Assembly (NCBI RefSeq): GCF_039534915.1
Contig: NZ_BAAAWE010000001.1
Location: 7,192,001-7,256,000 of the forward strand
Reading direction: 5' to 3'
Source of the DNA: Streptomyces roseofulvus
GTDB taxonomy: Bacteria > Actinomycetota > Actinomycetes > Streptomycetales > Streptomycetaceae
Length of the DNA stretch: 64,000 bases
The position numbers and the translations under genes are program-made. This document shows positions 53,453 to 60,664 of the stretch, one piece after another (position 1 is the stretch's first letter; each line of letters opens with the position of its first letter). The notes under the pieces were generated by a model. It had not been told where the DNA came from. It did no database searches and worked only from the letters and a program-made list of their open reading frames with translations.

Positions 53453-54268
53453 TCAGCGAAGGGAGACGGAGGCGGGGGCGGAGGGCGCGGCCGGTGCGGG
53501 CAGGGAGGCCGTCGGCCCGGTGCGGCGGCGGTTCCGGGCCCGTCTGCTGAGGGCGTCGACTCGGGTGAAGTGCGCTGCGACCGCTTGTTCGGGGGTGAGG
53601 CCGCTCGGCTCCTGTTGGGCGCCGTGGCTCTCCGGGTCGTGCATGCCGCGGATGACAGGGGTGGTGGTGACGAGCTGCTCGGCGAGGCCGTCCAGCAGGT
53701 GCTCAGGGATCGCGCCGCTGATCCACATGCGCCAGGCGGGCGGCCCGTGATACTTCGGCAGGGCTTCGATCCGCCAGGCCGTCCGCTTGGGGTCTTCCTC
53801 ATAGAGCTGGACGAGTTCGGCCCGCAGTCGGTGGGGGCCGGAGGAGCGGCTTTCACCAGTGCCGTCGGGGCGGCGCTCGACGGACCAGCCCGCCGTCGCC
53901 ATCCGCTCCCAGATGCCGACGTCGCTGCGCCGGGGTCCGGCGATGAGGCGGTCGGTGAATCCGGCGACGATTTCGGCGGGCACCATTCGGCCGAAGGAGG
54001 CGTACCAGCTCCAGTCGGCGGATTCGATCTGCCAGTAGGAGGTGGAGAGCGGGTCGAGGATGAGCTGGTGGCGGGCGTGGTCGGGGCCGGTCAGCGCGGT
54101 GCGGGGGTCGCCGGGGGCGGAGGTGACGCTCCAGCCGGAGGCGAGCAGTGCGTGGGTGACGTGTCGCGGGTCGCCGGGCCCGGAGAGGTGCCGGGGTGTG
54201 GTGAGGAACGGGATCTTCGAGTGGTGGTCGTGGCTGTAGGAGGCTCGCTGGGCGGGGCTCAGAGCCAC
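53453..54268 (-). CDS. DUF317 protein D
   Basis: A protein of 271 residues. TTPRHLSGPGDPRHVTHALL starts unit 1, which ends ASFGRMVPAEIVAGFTDRLI. In unit 2 the usual SPDG segment is SSGPHRLRAELVQLYEEDPK, and the second half reads WISGAIPEHLLDGLAEQLVT. The C-terminus has an Arg-rich ARNRRRTG stretch. More divergent than proteins A to C. Confidence 0.76.
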   Translation of the reverse strand: MALSPAQRASYSHDHHSKIPFLTTPRHLSGPGDPRHVTHALLASGWSVTSAPGDPRTALTGPDHARHQLILDPLSTSYWQIESADWSWYASFGRMVPAEIVAGFTDRLIAGPRRSDVGIWERMATAGWSVERRPDGTGESRSSGPHRLRAELVQLYEEDPKRTAWRIEALPKYHGPPAWRMWISGAIPEHLLDGLAEQLVTTTPVIRGMHDPESHGAQQEPSGLTPEQAVAAHFTRVDALSRRARNRRRTGPTASLPAPAAPSAPASVSLR

Positions 54269-54360
54269 GTGACTGCCTGTGCGGACTCGGTGGCGCCGGT
54301 CTCATTCGGTTCTGGGGCGGTGGGACGCGGGAGCGGAGAAGGCACGGGGGGTTCCTGGGG

Positions 54361-55137
54361 TCAGTGGGGGACGTGCTGGCGGGTCTTCGTGTGGGGCCGG
54401 GCGACGCGGACGGAGTTGCGGGCCCAGGTGGCGGCGCGGGCGGCGGTGATGCGCGCCTGCTGCCAGCCTCTGAGCTGTTCGGGAAGTACGGACACGGAGG
54501 TGACCCGGATGCGCTTGCTTGGCGGCACGTGCCCGCGCGGTCGCATCACCGGCTCGGGGGAGGCCAGGGCCTCGGTCAGGCCCTGCAGCAGGTGCAGGGG
54601 GGTGGTCGGGGTGGCCTGCAGGTTCCAGACCGCTCCGTGTTCGTTGCGGGCGCCGATCCACCAGTGCTGCTGGGGCCCGGCGTCGACGTACTGGACGAAG
54701 GCGTCCCGGGTGGGGCTGACGGCGGTGTACTCCTGGCCGGTGTCGGTGGACCAGCCGTGTTCGGAGAGCGGCGCCCACACGTTGGGGGCGTGTGCGGAGC
54801 GTTCCTTGGTCAGTGCGTCGGTGAGGCCGGCGACGATCTCCACCGGCGTCTGCGCGGTGAACGTGACCTGCCAGGCCGGCTGGTGTCCTTGGGCGGAGCC
54901 GTGGATCTGCCAGCCGCCCGGTGGCTGGTAGGCGACACGGACGGCTCCGTCGGGGGAGCCGAAGACGAGGGCGGCGGACGATCGGGGGGTGCTGTCCTTC
55001 CAGCCGGAGGCGCGCAGGTATTCGGTGATGTGCCGCAGGTCCCCGCCACCGGCCAGGTATCGAGGCTCGATGAGGTAGTGCTGCTGTGCGGCCTGCTGGT
55101 CGCCCCAGCCAGACCACTTCTGTCGCTGCTTGCTCAC
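54361..55137 (-). CDS. DUF317 protein E
   Basis: A protein of 258 residues. IEPRYLAGGGDLRHITEYLR begins the first unit, followed by GSPDGAVRVAYQPPGGWQIH and FTAQTPVEIVAGLTDALTKE; unit 2 has VSPTRDAFVQYVDAGPQQHW. The basic tail ARPHTKTRQHVPH could bind nucleic acid. The GTG at 55137 overlaps the upstream stop (GTGA). Confidence 0.78.
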   Translation of the reverse strand: MSKQRQKWSGWGDQQAAQQHYLIEPRYLAGGGDLRHITEYLRASGWKDSTPRSSAALVFGSPDGAVRVAYQPPGGWQIHGSAQGHQPAWQVTFTAQTPVEIVAGLTDALTKERSAHAPNVWAPLSEHGWSTDTGQEYTAVSPTRDAFVQYVDAGPQQHWWIGARNEHGAVWNLQATPTTPLHLLQGLTEALASPEPVMRPRGHVPPSKRIRVTSVSVLPEQLRGWQQARITAARAATWARNSVRVARPHTKTRQHVPH

Positions 55138-55511
55138 CGGTGCCGCCCCCGGGCGACGAACGCGGTGGCCTTCGGCGGCGCGGAGGCAGGTGCCTGTTTA
55201 CCGATCTGCTCGAAGACGTTCCGATGCTGGTCGAGGTCGCCCGAGACATTGGCCAGCGTGTTGCCGGCACGACCGAAGGCCAGCCATGCCTCTGGCGGGA
55301 ACAGTCCGTCGGCAGCGTGGTTCCGGGACGCCCGGCTGCAGTCAGTGACGAGGTCGGTCAGCTTGCGAAGGACACCGTCCTCCAGATCAACGACCCGCGC
55401 CAGGATCTGTGCGGCCTGGCGAGCGTCTGCCTGCAGCAGATGGTCGGCGAGCTGGTCGAGGTGCTGGGCGATGGCGTCGAGGAGGGCGTCGTCGGTGACG
55501 GGCGGGTTCAT
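55134..55511 (-). CDS. helical hypothetical protein
   Basis: A protein of 125 residues, helical throughout (LLDAIAQHLDQLADHLLQAD, QILARVVDLEDGVLRKLTDL). The ATG at 55511 follows TGGAA and begins the helical part; the upstream frame is a Pro/Arg-rich shadow. Translation is coupled to DUF317 protein E. Its size and helix pattern resemble the other helical proteins of the train. Confidence 0.6.
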   Translation of the reverse strand: MNPPVTDDALLDAIAQHLDQLADHLLQADARQAAQILARVVDLEDGVLRKLTDLVTDCSRASRNHAADGLFPPEAWLAFGRAGNTLANVSGDLDQHRNVFEQIGKQAPASAPPKATAFVARGRHR

Positions 55512-55543
55512 GGCGTTCCAAGGGGATTGGCCCGCGAGGCTGG

Positions 55544-55735
55544 TCAGCGGGTTCGGCGGGAGACGGGCGCAGCTGGACCGGAGGGCGGCGCCGGACGGGC
55601 AGGAAGACGGCTGGTCCCGCCCGCCTTGACCACCGCCGCGCGCAGGTAGCGGCGTAGGACGAAGACGGCGAGGCGAGGCCGGCGGACCGGATCGAGCGGA
55701 GGGACGGACGGGCGCGGGGTGCGGGCCTGCGTCAC
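55544..55735 (-). CDS. possible 63-residue basic protein
   Basis: A short frame with RRPRLAVFVLRRYLRAAVVK in the middle and a Pro/Arg-rich end. The GTG at 55735 overlaps the next gene's stop in the same GTGA way as many neighbours, which is the main reason to call it. No family is recognised. Confidence 0.4.
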   Translation of the reverse strand: MTQARTPRPSVPPLDPVRRPRLAVFVLRRYLRAAVVKAGGTSRLPARPAPPSGPAAPVSRRTR

Positions 55736-56496
55736 CGGTTGCGAGCGGTCGCGCGGCCACCGGGCTGGGACGCCGGAAGGGCGACATCAGCTGCGGGGCG
55801 GGGGGCTGTTCGCAGCGCAACACCGATGCCGAGGCGGGCGAGACGGGCGCCGGCGGCCTGGACCGCGTGGCCCTGGGCGCGGGTGTCGTCGCCGGCCAGC
55901 ACGTAGGCGTTCGAGGCGGTCTCCCACACGAAGCCCTCGGCGAGCAGCACCTCGGACGCGGGCCGGGCGGTGGTCGTCGCCGAGAGGGAGCCGTCCTCCC
56001 GCCAGGTCATCACGACCGTCGTGTCGGGGCGGGAAGCGGGCTGCGGAGGGTTCATGGCGGCGTGCCTGACCTGGGCGAGTGCGACCTCGAAGCGGGGCAG
56101 GAGGTCGGCGGTGACGGCATGAGCGGCCCTCTCGGGATCGCCCGGCACGGCGATTCCATCGGGCTCCCGGACCCCTTCGAACGCCTCGGCGGCGATCGAT
56201 CCGGTCGGGGCGATGGCCGCCACCAGGAACTCGTCGTCGTGCAGCGGGCGGATCGTGACGTACAGGCGGGTACCGTCCTGCCGGATCAGGTGAGCGTCCT
56301 CACGCAGGACGAACTCGGCGATGGCGCCGCTGACCAGGTTGAGGTCCCAGACTTCTTCGGCGTGCCGGAACTGGTCCTCGTCGCCTTGGTGCGGGTGGTA
56401 CTCGACCGTCCAGTCGCCGTCCAGGTTCTCGGCGAGGAGGGTGGCGAACGACTCCAGGTCGCGGGCGTCGTCGGGGAGGGATCGGGGGAGGGACAT
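55732..56496 (-). CDS. hypothetical protein of the island
   Basis: A protein of 254 residues. The first 130 residues are acidic alpha/beta (FATLLAENLDGDWTVEYHPH, GTRLYVTIRPLHDDEFLVAA); the last 90 have TTVVMTWREDGSLSATTTAR and VLLAEGFVWETASNAYVLAG. The start has GAGGAG four bases before the ATG. I do not recognise the family. Confidence 0.65.
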   Translation of the reverse strand: MSLPRSLPDDARDLESFATLLAENLDGDWTVEYHPHQGDEDQFRHAEEVWDLNLVSGAIAEFVLREDAHLIRQDGTRLYVTIRPLHDDEFLVAAIAPTGSIAAEAFEGVREPDGIAVPGDPERAAHAVTADLLPRFEVALAQVRHAAMNPPQPASRPDTTVVMTWREDGSLSATTTARPASEVLLAEGFVWETASNAYVLAGDDTRAQGHAVQAAGARLARLGIGVALRTAPRPAADVALPASQPGGRATARNR

Positions 56497-56527
56497 GGGC
56501 TCCTCGATGAGGGGACAGGGGGGAAGA

Positions 56528-57169
56528 TCATCGGGTCCGTCCGAAGGCGGTAGACGTCGGTGGAGCCGGTGGCGGGGGCTGAGGCCCGCGACGGCCCGGA
56601 AGCGTGGCGCGGTCCGCGAGGGTGGCGCGTACGCTCCGCAACTCCGTTTCAATGAGCCGCAGTTCGTGATCTGCCTCGCTGCGCAGGCGGGCACCCCAGC
56701 GCGGATCGGCCGGTCCGCTGAACCGGTCGTAAGCGTCGGCAAGCGCGTGCAGGACCAGACCGAGCGAGGCGACGATGCCGTCGCGCGTGGCGGTGAGCTC
56801 CGCGAGCTCGAAGGTGAGGTCGTCCACGGAGGCGGCCTCGCGAATCCTGTCGGCGAGGTTCTCGATCGCCCGGCCCGTCGTCACGTAACGTGCCTCGGTG
56901 CCCTCCCAGGCGAACTCCGGAGAGGCGAGGACCCGGTACCCGGCGGCCTGGAGGCGGGCTACAGCCATACGGGCGACGGCCTGCTCTTCCTCCGGCGTGA
57001 CCGTGGGGGAGAGCCGGTGCCAGGTGCCCCCGTGCGTCTCCCGCAGAAAGAAGGATCGCTCCAGGATGCCGTGGGCCAGACCGTCCCCGCCGCTCGCGGT
57101 GATCACGTCGGTCGCCAGATCGCGCACGATGACCACCGTCTGCTCGGCCGTCGCGCCCTCTGTGCTCAC
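56528..57169 (-). CDS. hypothetical protein of the island
   Basis: A protein of 213 residues. An N-terminal domain contains ILERSFFLRETHGGTWHRLS and RLQAAGYRVLASPEFAWEGT; a helical C-terminus follows (LTFELAELTATRDGIVASLG, EADHELRLIETELRSVRATL). The GTG at 57169 overlaps the relaxase-like stop (GTGA). No family recognised; it may partner the relaxase-like protein. Confidence 0.62.
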   Translation of the reverse strand: MSTEGATAEQTVVIVRDLATDVITASGGDGLAHGILERSFFLRETHGGTWHRLSPTVTPEEEQAVARMAVARLQAAGYRVLASPEFAWEGTEARYVTTGRAIENLADRIREAASVDDLTFELAELTATRDGIVASLGLVLHALADAYDRFSGPADPRWGARLRSEADHELRLIETELRSVRATLADRATLPGRRGPQPPPPAPPTSTAFGRTR

Positions 57170-58056
57170 CGCCGCACCGACGCGGCCGGCGTAGACGTCC
57201 GCGGGAGTACGGGCGCGGGGCCCGGGGCGGGCGGAGCGGGCGCGAGGCGGGCGGCGATCTGTCCGAGCTGATCCTGCACCCCGTGGAGGCGGCGGGCCGC
57301 CCAGAACAGGTCCCGGCCGGCGGCGGCGGTCTCGTGGCCGGGCAGGGCGGCGGCCTGGCGGCCGACCTGCTCGACGAGCTGCCGCACCGCCGCGATCGGC
57401 CCGGCCTGCTCGGCGGCCAGCTGGTTCAGGATGCCTGCGAGCGGACTTGTCGCAGCCGGAGCGCGGGCCGGTGAGGCGGCGGTCGGCCGGATCGCCGCGG
57501 GCGCCTTCTCCTGGACGGACGGGTGCCCGGTGTGAAGAAGCAGGTCGGCTTCAATTCGGCGGGCTTCTGCCTCCAGGGCTTCGGCCAGGCGGCGGGGGGT
57601 GGTTGCCCAGGCGCCGTCGAGGCGGATGAGGTTGCCGATCAGGTCCATGCGGTTGGCCTTGTCCCGTACGGCGACCCAGCGGCAGGACCACTCGTCGCCG
57701 GGCGGAGCCAGGCCGGCCGTACGCGCCAGCCGGTGGCCGACCTCGGACCACTCGGCCGGGGAGAGCTCCCGGTCCAGTGGATGCAGGCGCACGTACAGGT
57801 GGAGGATCGCGCGTCGGGAGCCGTCCGGGGCGGCGGCGAAGGGATGCTCGACCAGCGGATCGGCGAGGTGCTGGGCCCACTCCGGTGTCGTCCAGTACCG
57901 GCTCTCGTCGGTGTACCGGTCGAGCTGGTCCCAGTAGGCCACCACGGTGCCGCCGGGCTCGGTCGTGAGCCCCTCGTCCGCGCTGAGGGGACGACCGAGT
58001 GCATCGGCCAGGGCGTCGGCGGCTTCGAAACCGTGCCGGTACAGGTGAATGATCAT
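57166..58056 (-). CDS. relaxase-like mobilisation protein lacking the usual histidine motif
   Basis: A protein of 296 residues. HLYVRLHPLDRELSPAEWSE and CRWVAVRDKANRMDLIGNLI align with Streptomyces relaxase/mobilisation nucleases, where the second stretch usually reads like CRWVAVRHxDDHxHIVATLxR. Here the histidines are replaced (DKANRMDLIGNL), so nicking activity is doubtful. The C-terminus is helical. It begins with the ATG at 58056 near the head of the train. It may be a DNA-binding accessory protein derived from a relaxase. Confidence 0.65.
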   Translation of the reverse strand: MIIHLYRHGFEAADALADALGRPLSADEGLTTEPGGTVVAYWDQLDRYTDESRYWTTPEWAQHLADPLVEHPFAAAPDGSRRAILHLYVRLHPLDRELSPAEWSEVGHRLARTAGLAPPGDEWSCRWVAVRDKANRMDLIGNLIRLDGAWATTPRRLAEALEAEARRIEADLLLHTGHPSVQEKAPAAIRPTAASPARAPAATSPLAGILNQLAAEQAGPIAAVRQLVEQVGRQAAALPGHETAAAGRDLFWAARRLHGVQDQLGQIAARLAPAPPAPGPAPVLPRTSTPAASVRR

Positions 58057-58114
58057 GTTCTCGCTGGGGGTGTCGGACTGACAGGTAGGGGGGGAGGGAT
58101 GTGGGCCTGTCCGC

Positions 58115-58525
58115 CTATCGGCCGACGTCAGCGACGTGGACCAGCTGGTTGAGCGCGGTCACCGAGTACCAGCGGCAGTCGACCGGCTCCTCGCCGGTCC
58201 CGACGCGCGGTATCAGGTATTCGCGCAGGGCCTGCTGGTGCACGAGGCACTCGGGGCACCGGGTGGACAGGTGCACCATGTAGCGGGGGTGGGCGGTGAG
58301 GTAGGAGCGGTGGCCACCGTTCGGGTCGAGCAGCCGCCACCCGTTCTCGTCGGTCGGCGTGTGCCACGAGTCGGTGACCACCTTCATCGCGTCACCCCAC
58401 AGCCGCCCCTCGGCGGCCCCCTTGAAGATCACCACGTGCTCCCCGGGCCGGAAGTGCGCGTGGGTGATGTCCCGCTTCGGGGTGAGCGGGTCGTGCGGCA
58501 GGTACACGGGACGGGTCTCAGGCAC
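58115..58525 (-). CDS. hypothetical protein, first gene of the minus-strand train
   Basis: A protein of 136 residues. HFRPGEHVVIFKGAAEGRLW is a small beta-rich part, then LLDPNGGHRSYLTAHPRYMV and STRCPECLVHQQAL, with a CPEC pair that might bind metal. The GTG at 58525 follows GGAAGGA by six bases. The 58581-58622 hairpin repeat lies upstream, between this gene and the insertion sequences. Confidence 0.62.
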   Translation of the reverse strand: MPETRPVYLPHDPLTPKRDITHAHFRPGEHVVIFKGAAEGRLWGDAMKVVTDSWHTPTDENGWRLLDPNGGHRSYLTAHPRYMVHLSTRCPECLVHQQALREYLIPRVGTGEEPVDCRWYSVTALNQLVHVADVGR

Positions 58526-58580
58526 GGACGGTCCTTCCACAAGGTCGCGGGGCGGCGGTGGAAGACAAAGGGTCCGGAGA

Positions 58581-58622
58581 ATCCCCGGTTTCGGAAACCG
58601 GGGATCCGCCGCTATATTGCGC
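58581..58622. repeat. 42-bp direct repeat, copy 2, hairpin
   Basis: Same orientation as 33743-33784, with 39/42 identical positions. The 27-bp core ATCCCCGG...GGGGATCC is fully identical. It lies 56 bp upstream of the first gene of the train and 14 bp before the left end of the first insertion sequence. Confidence 0.8.
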
Positions 58623-58635
58623 GCTGCGCGCCTAA

Positions 58636-59520
58636 GAGGTCCTAACAAAGGCGTTGGACGTGTCGGTGGGTGATGAGACAGGTGGCGAGGCCGAGGAAGG
58701 CTTCGTGGATGTCGTCGCGTCGTTCCCATCGGATGCGCAGGCGGCGGAATCCGTGGAGCCAGGCGATGGTGCGTTCAACGACCCAGCGGTGGACGCCGAG
58801 GCCCGAGCCGTGTGGGACACCGCGTCGGGCGATCACCGGTTTGACGCCCTGGGCCCAGACGAGGCGGCGGTATTTGTCGTGGTCGTAGCCGCGGTCGGCC
58901 AGCAGTGTGTCCGGTCGTCGTCGCGGCCGTCCGACCAGGCCGGCGACGGACGGGATCCTCGCGAGCAGGGGCATCAACTGCGTCACGTCGTTGCGGTTGC
59001 CGCCGGTCAGCGACACGGCGAGCGGGATGCCCTGTCCGTCGACGAGGACGTGATGCTTGCTGCCCGGACGTGCGCGGTCGACCGGGCTGGGTCCGCTTTT
59101 GGGCCGCGCCGAGCGGCCCTGACATGACTGGAGTCGATCACCGCCCGGGACCAGTCGAGCTGCTTCGCCGACCGCAACTTCGTCAGCAGAACGACATGGA
59201 GCCGGTCCCACACACCCGCCTCGTTCCATGCGGCAAGCCGCCGCCAACACGTCATGCCGGAGCCGAAGCCGAGCTCCTGGGGCAAGTACTCCCACTGGAT
59301 CCCCGTGTGAAGCACGAAGAGGATCCCGCACAGAGCCTTCCGGTCAGGAACCCGCGGGCGCCCCGCCACCAGCTTCGGCGCCGGGACTGGCAGCAACGGC
59401 TCGATCAGCAGCCACAGTTCGTCCGAAACGATCCACGGCCGAGAGTTCCTCTTCCCCACGAACGGACCAACGAGCATCCAAGCCGACAGTCACACCATCA
59501 ATGGCTTCTGTTAGGACCTC
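58636..59520 (-). mobile_element. IS5-family insertion sequence, 885 bp
   Basis: The ends are inverted repeats: GAGGTCCTAACA at 58636 and its complement TGTTAGGACCTC ending at 59520. A TAA is present on both sides (58633-58635 and 59521-59523), fitting the TNA target duplication of several IS5 subgroups. It carries one two-frame transposase. Confidence 0.88.
58642..59477 (-). CDS. IS5-family transposase made by -1 frameshifting
   Basis: The first frame (59477 to 59007) has SDELWLLIEPLLPVPAPK, GIQWEYLPQELGFGSG and the first catalytic Asp in AVIDSSHVRAA. The second frame (to 58642) has GSKHHVLVDGQGIPLAVS, DTLLADRGYDHDKYRR and VERTIAWLHGFRRL, giving the other Asp and Glu of a DDE transposase. 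The frames join at CCCAAAAGC (59096-59103), a slippery sequence that would give the -1 shift. Both frames are intact, so the element may be active. Confidence 0.85.
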
Positions 59521-59523
59521 TAA

Positions 59524-60650
59524 GAGGTCGTTTTCGACCGATGTTTCATCCCGTGATGGGATGTTCTGTGGTGCTCTTCGGGTCGCGCCAGGAAATGGCG
59601 TTCTCGCTGGTGAGGCGGCGGGCCATGAGACCGGTCATCGCGAGGTGGATCATGGCTTCGGAGCGGGTGGGCAGGGTTTCGTAGTCGCGGGCCAGGCGCC
59701 GGTGGAGCATGAGCCATCCGTAGGTTCGCTCGACTGCCCACCGTTTCGGTATCGGGGTGAATCCCCTGGTTCCGGGCTTGCGGGCGGTGATCTCCATGTC
59801 GATGCCGAGGGTGGCGGCATGCTCGACGAGGTGCTGTCGGTAACCGCCGTCGACCCACACCTTGCGGACCCGGGGGTGGTCGGCGGCGACCTGGTCGAGC
59901 AGCGTTGTGCCGGCCACCGAGTCCTGCACGCCGGCCGCGGTGACCAGTACGGCGAGGAGGAGTCCGAGCGTGTCGGTGACGATGCTCCGCTTCCGGCCGA
60001 CGATCTTCTTGCCGGCATCGATGCCCTGGCTCGAGGCCGGAACGCTGGTGGAGGTCTTGACGCTCTGCGCGTCGATCACACACGCCGAAGGCTCGCCGTT
60101 CCGGCCCTCCTTCTCACGCAGCAGCTGACGCAGTAGGCCGTTGAGCTGCACGAACACGCCCTCGTCGGCCCATTTGGCGAAGTAGCCATAAACGGTGTTC
60201 CAGGGCGGGAAGTCGTGCGGGAGATAGCGCCACTGAACCCCGGTCCGGTCGACATACAAGATCGCGTCCATGATGTCGCGCAGATCGCGGTCGGGCGGCC
60301 GGCCGAAGTGCAGAGCCGTGCGCCGGCGCTCGAGACGCCAGGCGGTCAGAACCGGCTCGATCAACTCCCAGCGGGCATCGGACAGATCACTCGGATACGG
60401 ACGTCGCTTCGCCATGCTTCCGGCCTACCGCCACGAACCGCATGCGCCCAGGCGCACAGCAGCGGCGCTGGAAGCACGCCACCACGAAGACCGGGCATCA
60501 TGGGATGAAACAGGATCACGTCGAATCCAGCCCCATCCGCAACCTCACCTGTCCGGCGAAAAGCGGAAGCATCGACAGTCTCACCAGCACCGCCATCCAG
60601 CGCCCCAAGAAACGCCTTATAGGCGGTAGTTCAGGTGAGAAAACGACCTC
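59524..60650 (-). mobile_element. second IS5-family insertion sequence, about 1.13 kb
   Basis: Ends are GAGGTCGTTTTC at 59524 and GAAAACGACCTC ending at 60650. TAA precedes the left end and TAG follows the right end, so a target duplication is only partly visible. It abuts the first element with three bases between them and lies 14 bp from the CRISPR array. Confidence 0.8.
59546..60415 (-). CDS. IS5-family transposase (single ORF)
   Basis: A 289-residue DDE transposase. LSDARWELIEPVLTAWRLER and VQWRYLPHDFPPWNTVYGYF form the N-terminal part. The catalytic residues are in CVIDAQSVKTS, VWVDGGYRQHLVEH and WAVERTYGWLMLHRRL. It is complete and in one frame, unlike the neighbouring IS5 element. The 235 bp upstream of its start within the element hold no other gene. 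Confidence 0.92.
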   Translation of the reverse strand: MAKRRPYPSDLSDARWELIEPVLTAWRLERRRTALHFGRPPDRDLRDIMDAILYVDRTGVQWRYLPHDFPPWNTVYGYFAKWADEGVFVQLNGLLRQLLREKEGRNGEPSACVIDAQSVKTSTSVPASSQGIDAGKKIVGRKRSIVTDTLGLLLAVLVTAAGVQDSVAGTTLLDQVAADHPRVRKVWVDGGYRQHLVEHAATLGIDMEITARKPGTRGFTPIPKRWAVERTYGWLMLHRRLARDYETLPTRSEAMIHLAMTGLMARRLTSENAISWRDPKSTTEHPITG

Positions 60651-60664
60651 TAGGTCGCGGAGTA

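Noticed and set aside
60416..60664. CRISPR leader on the left side of the array
   Set aside because: This stretch is the end of an IS5 element. The adjacent repeat is degenerate and the repeat orientation puts the leader on the right.
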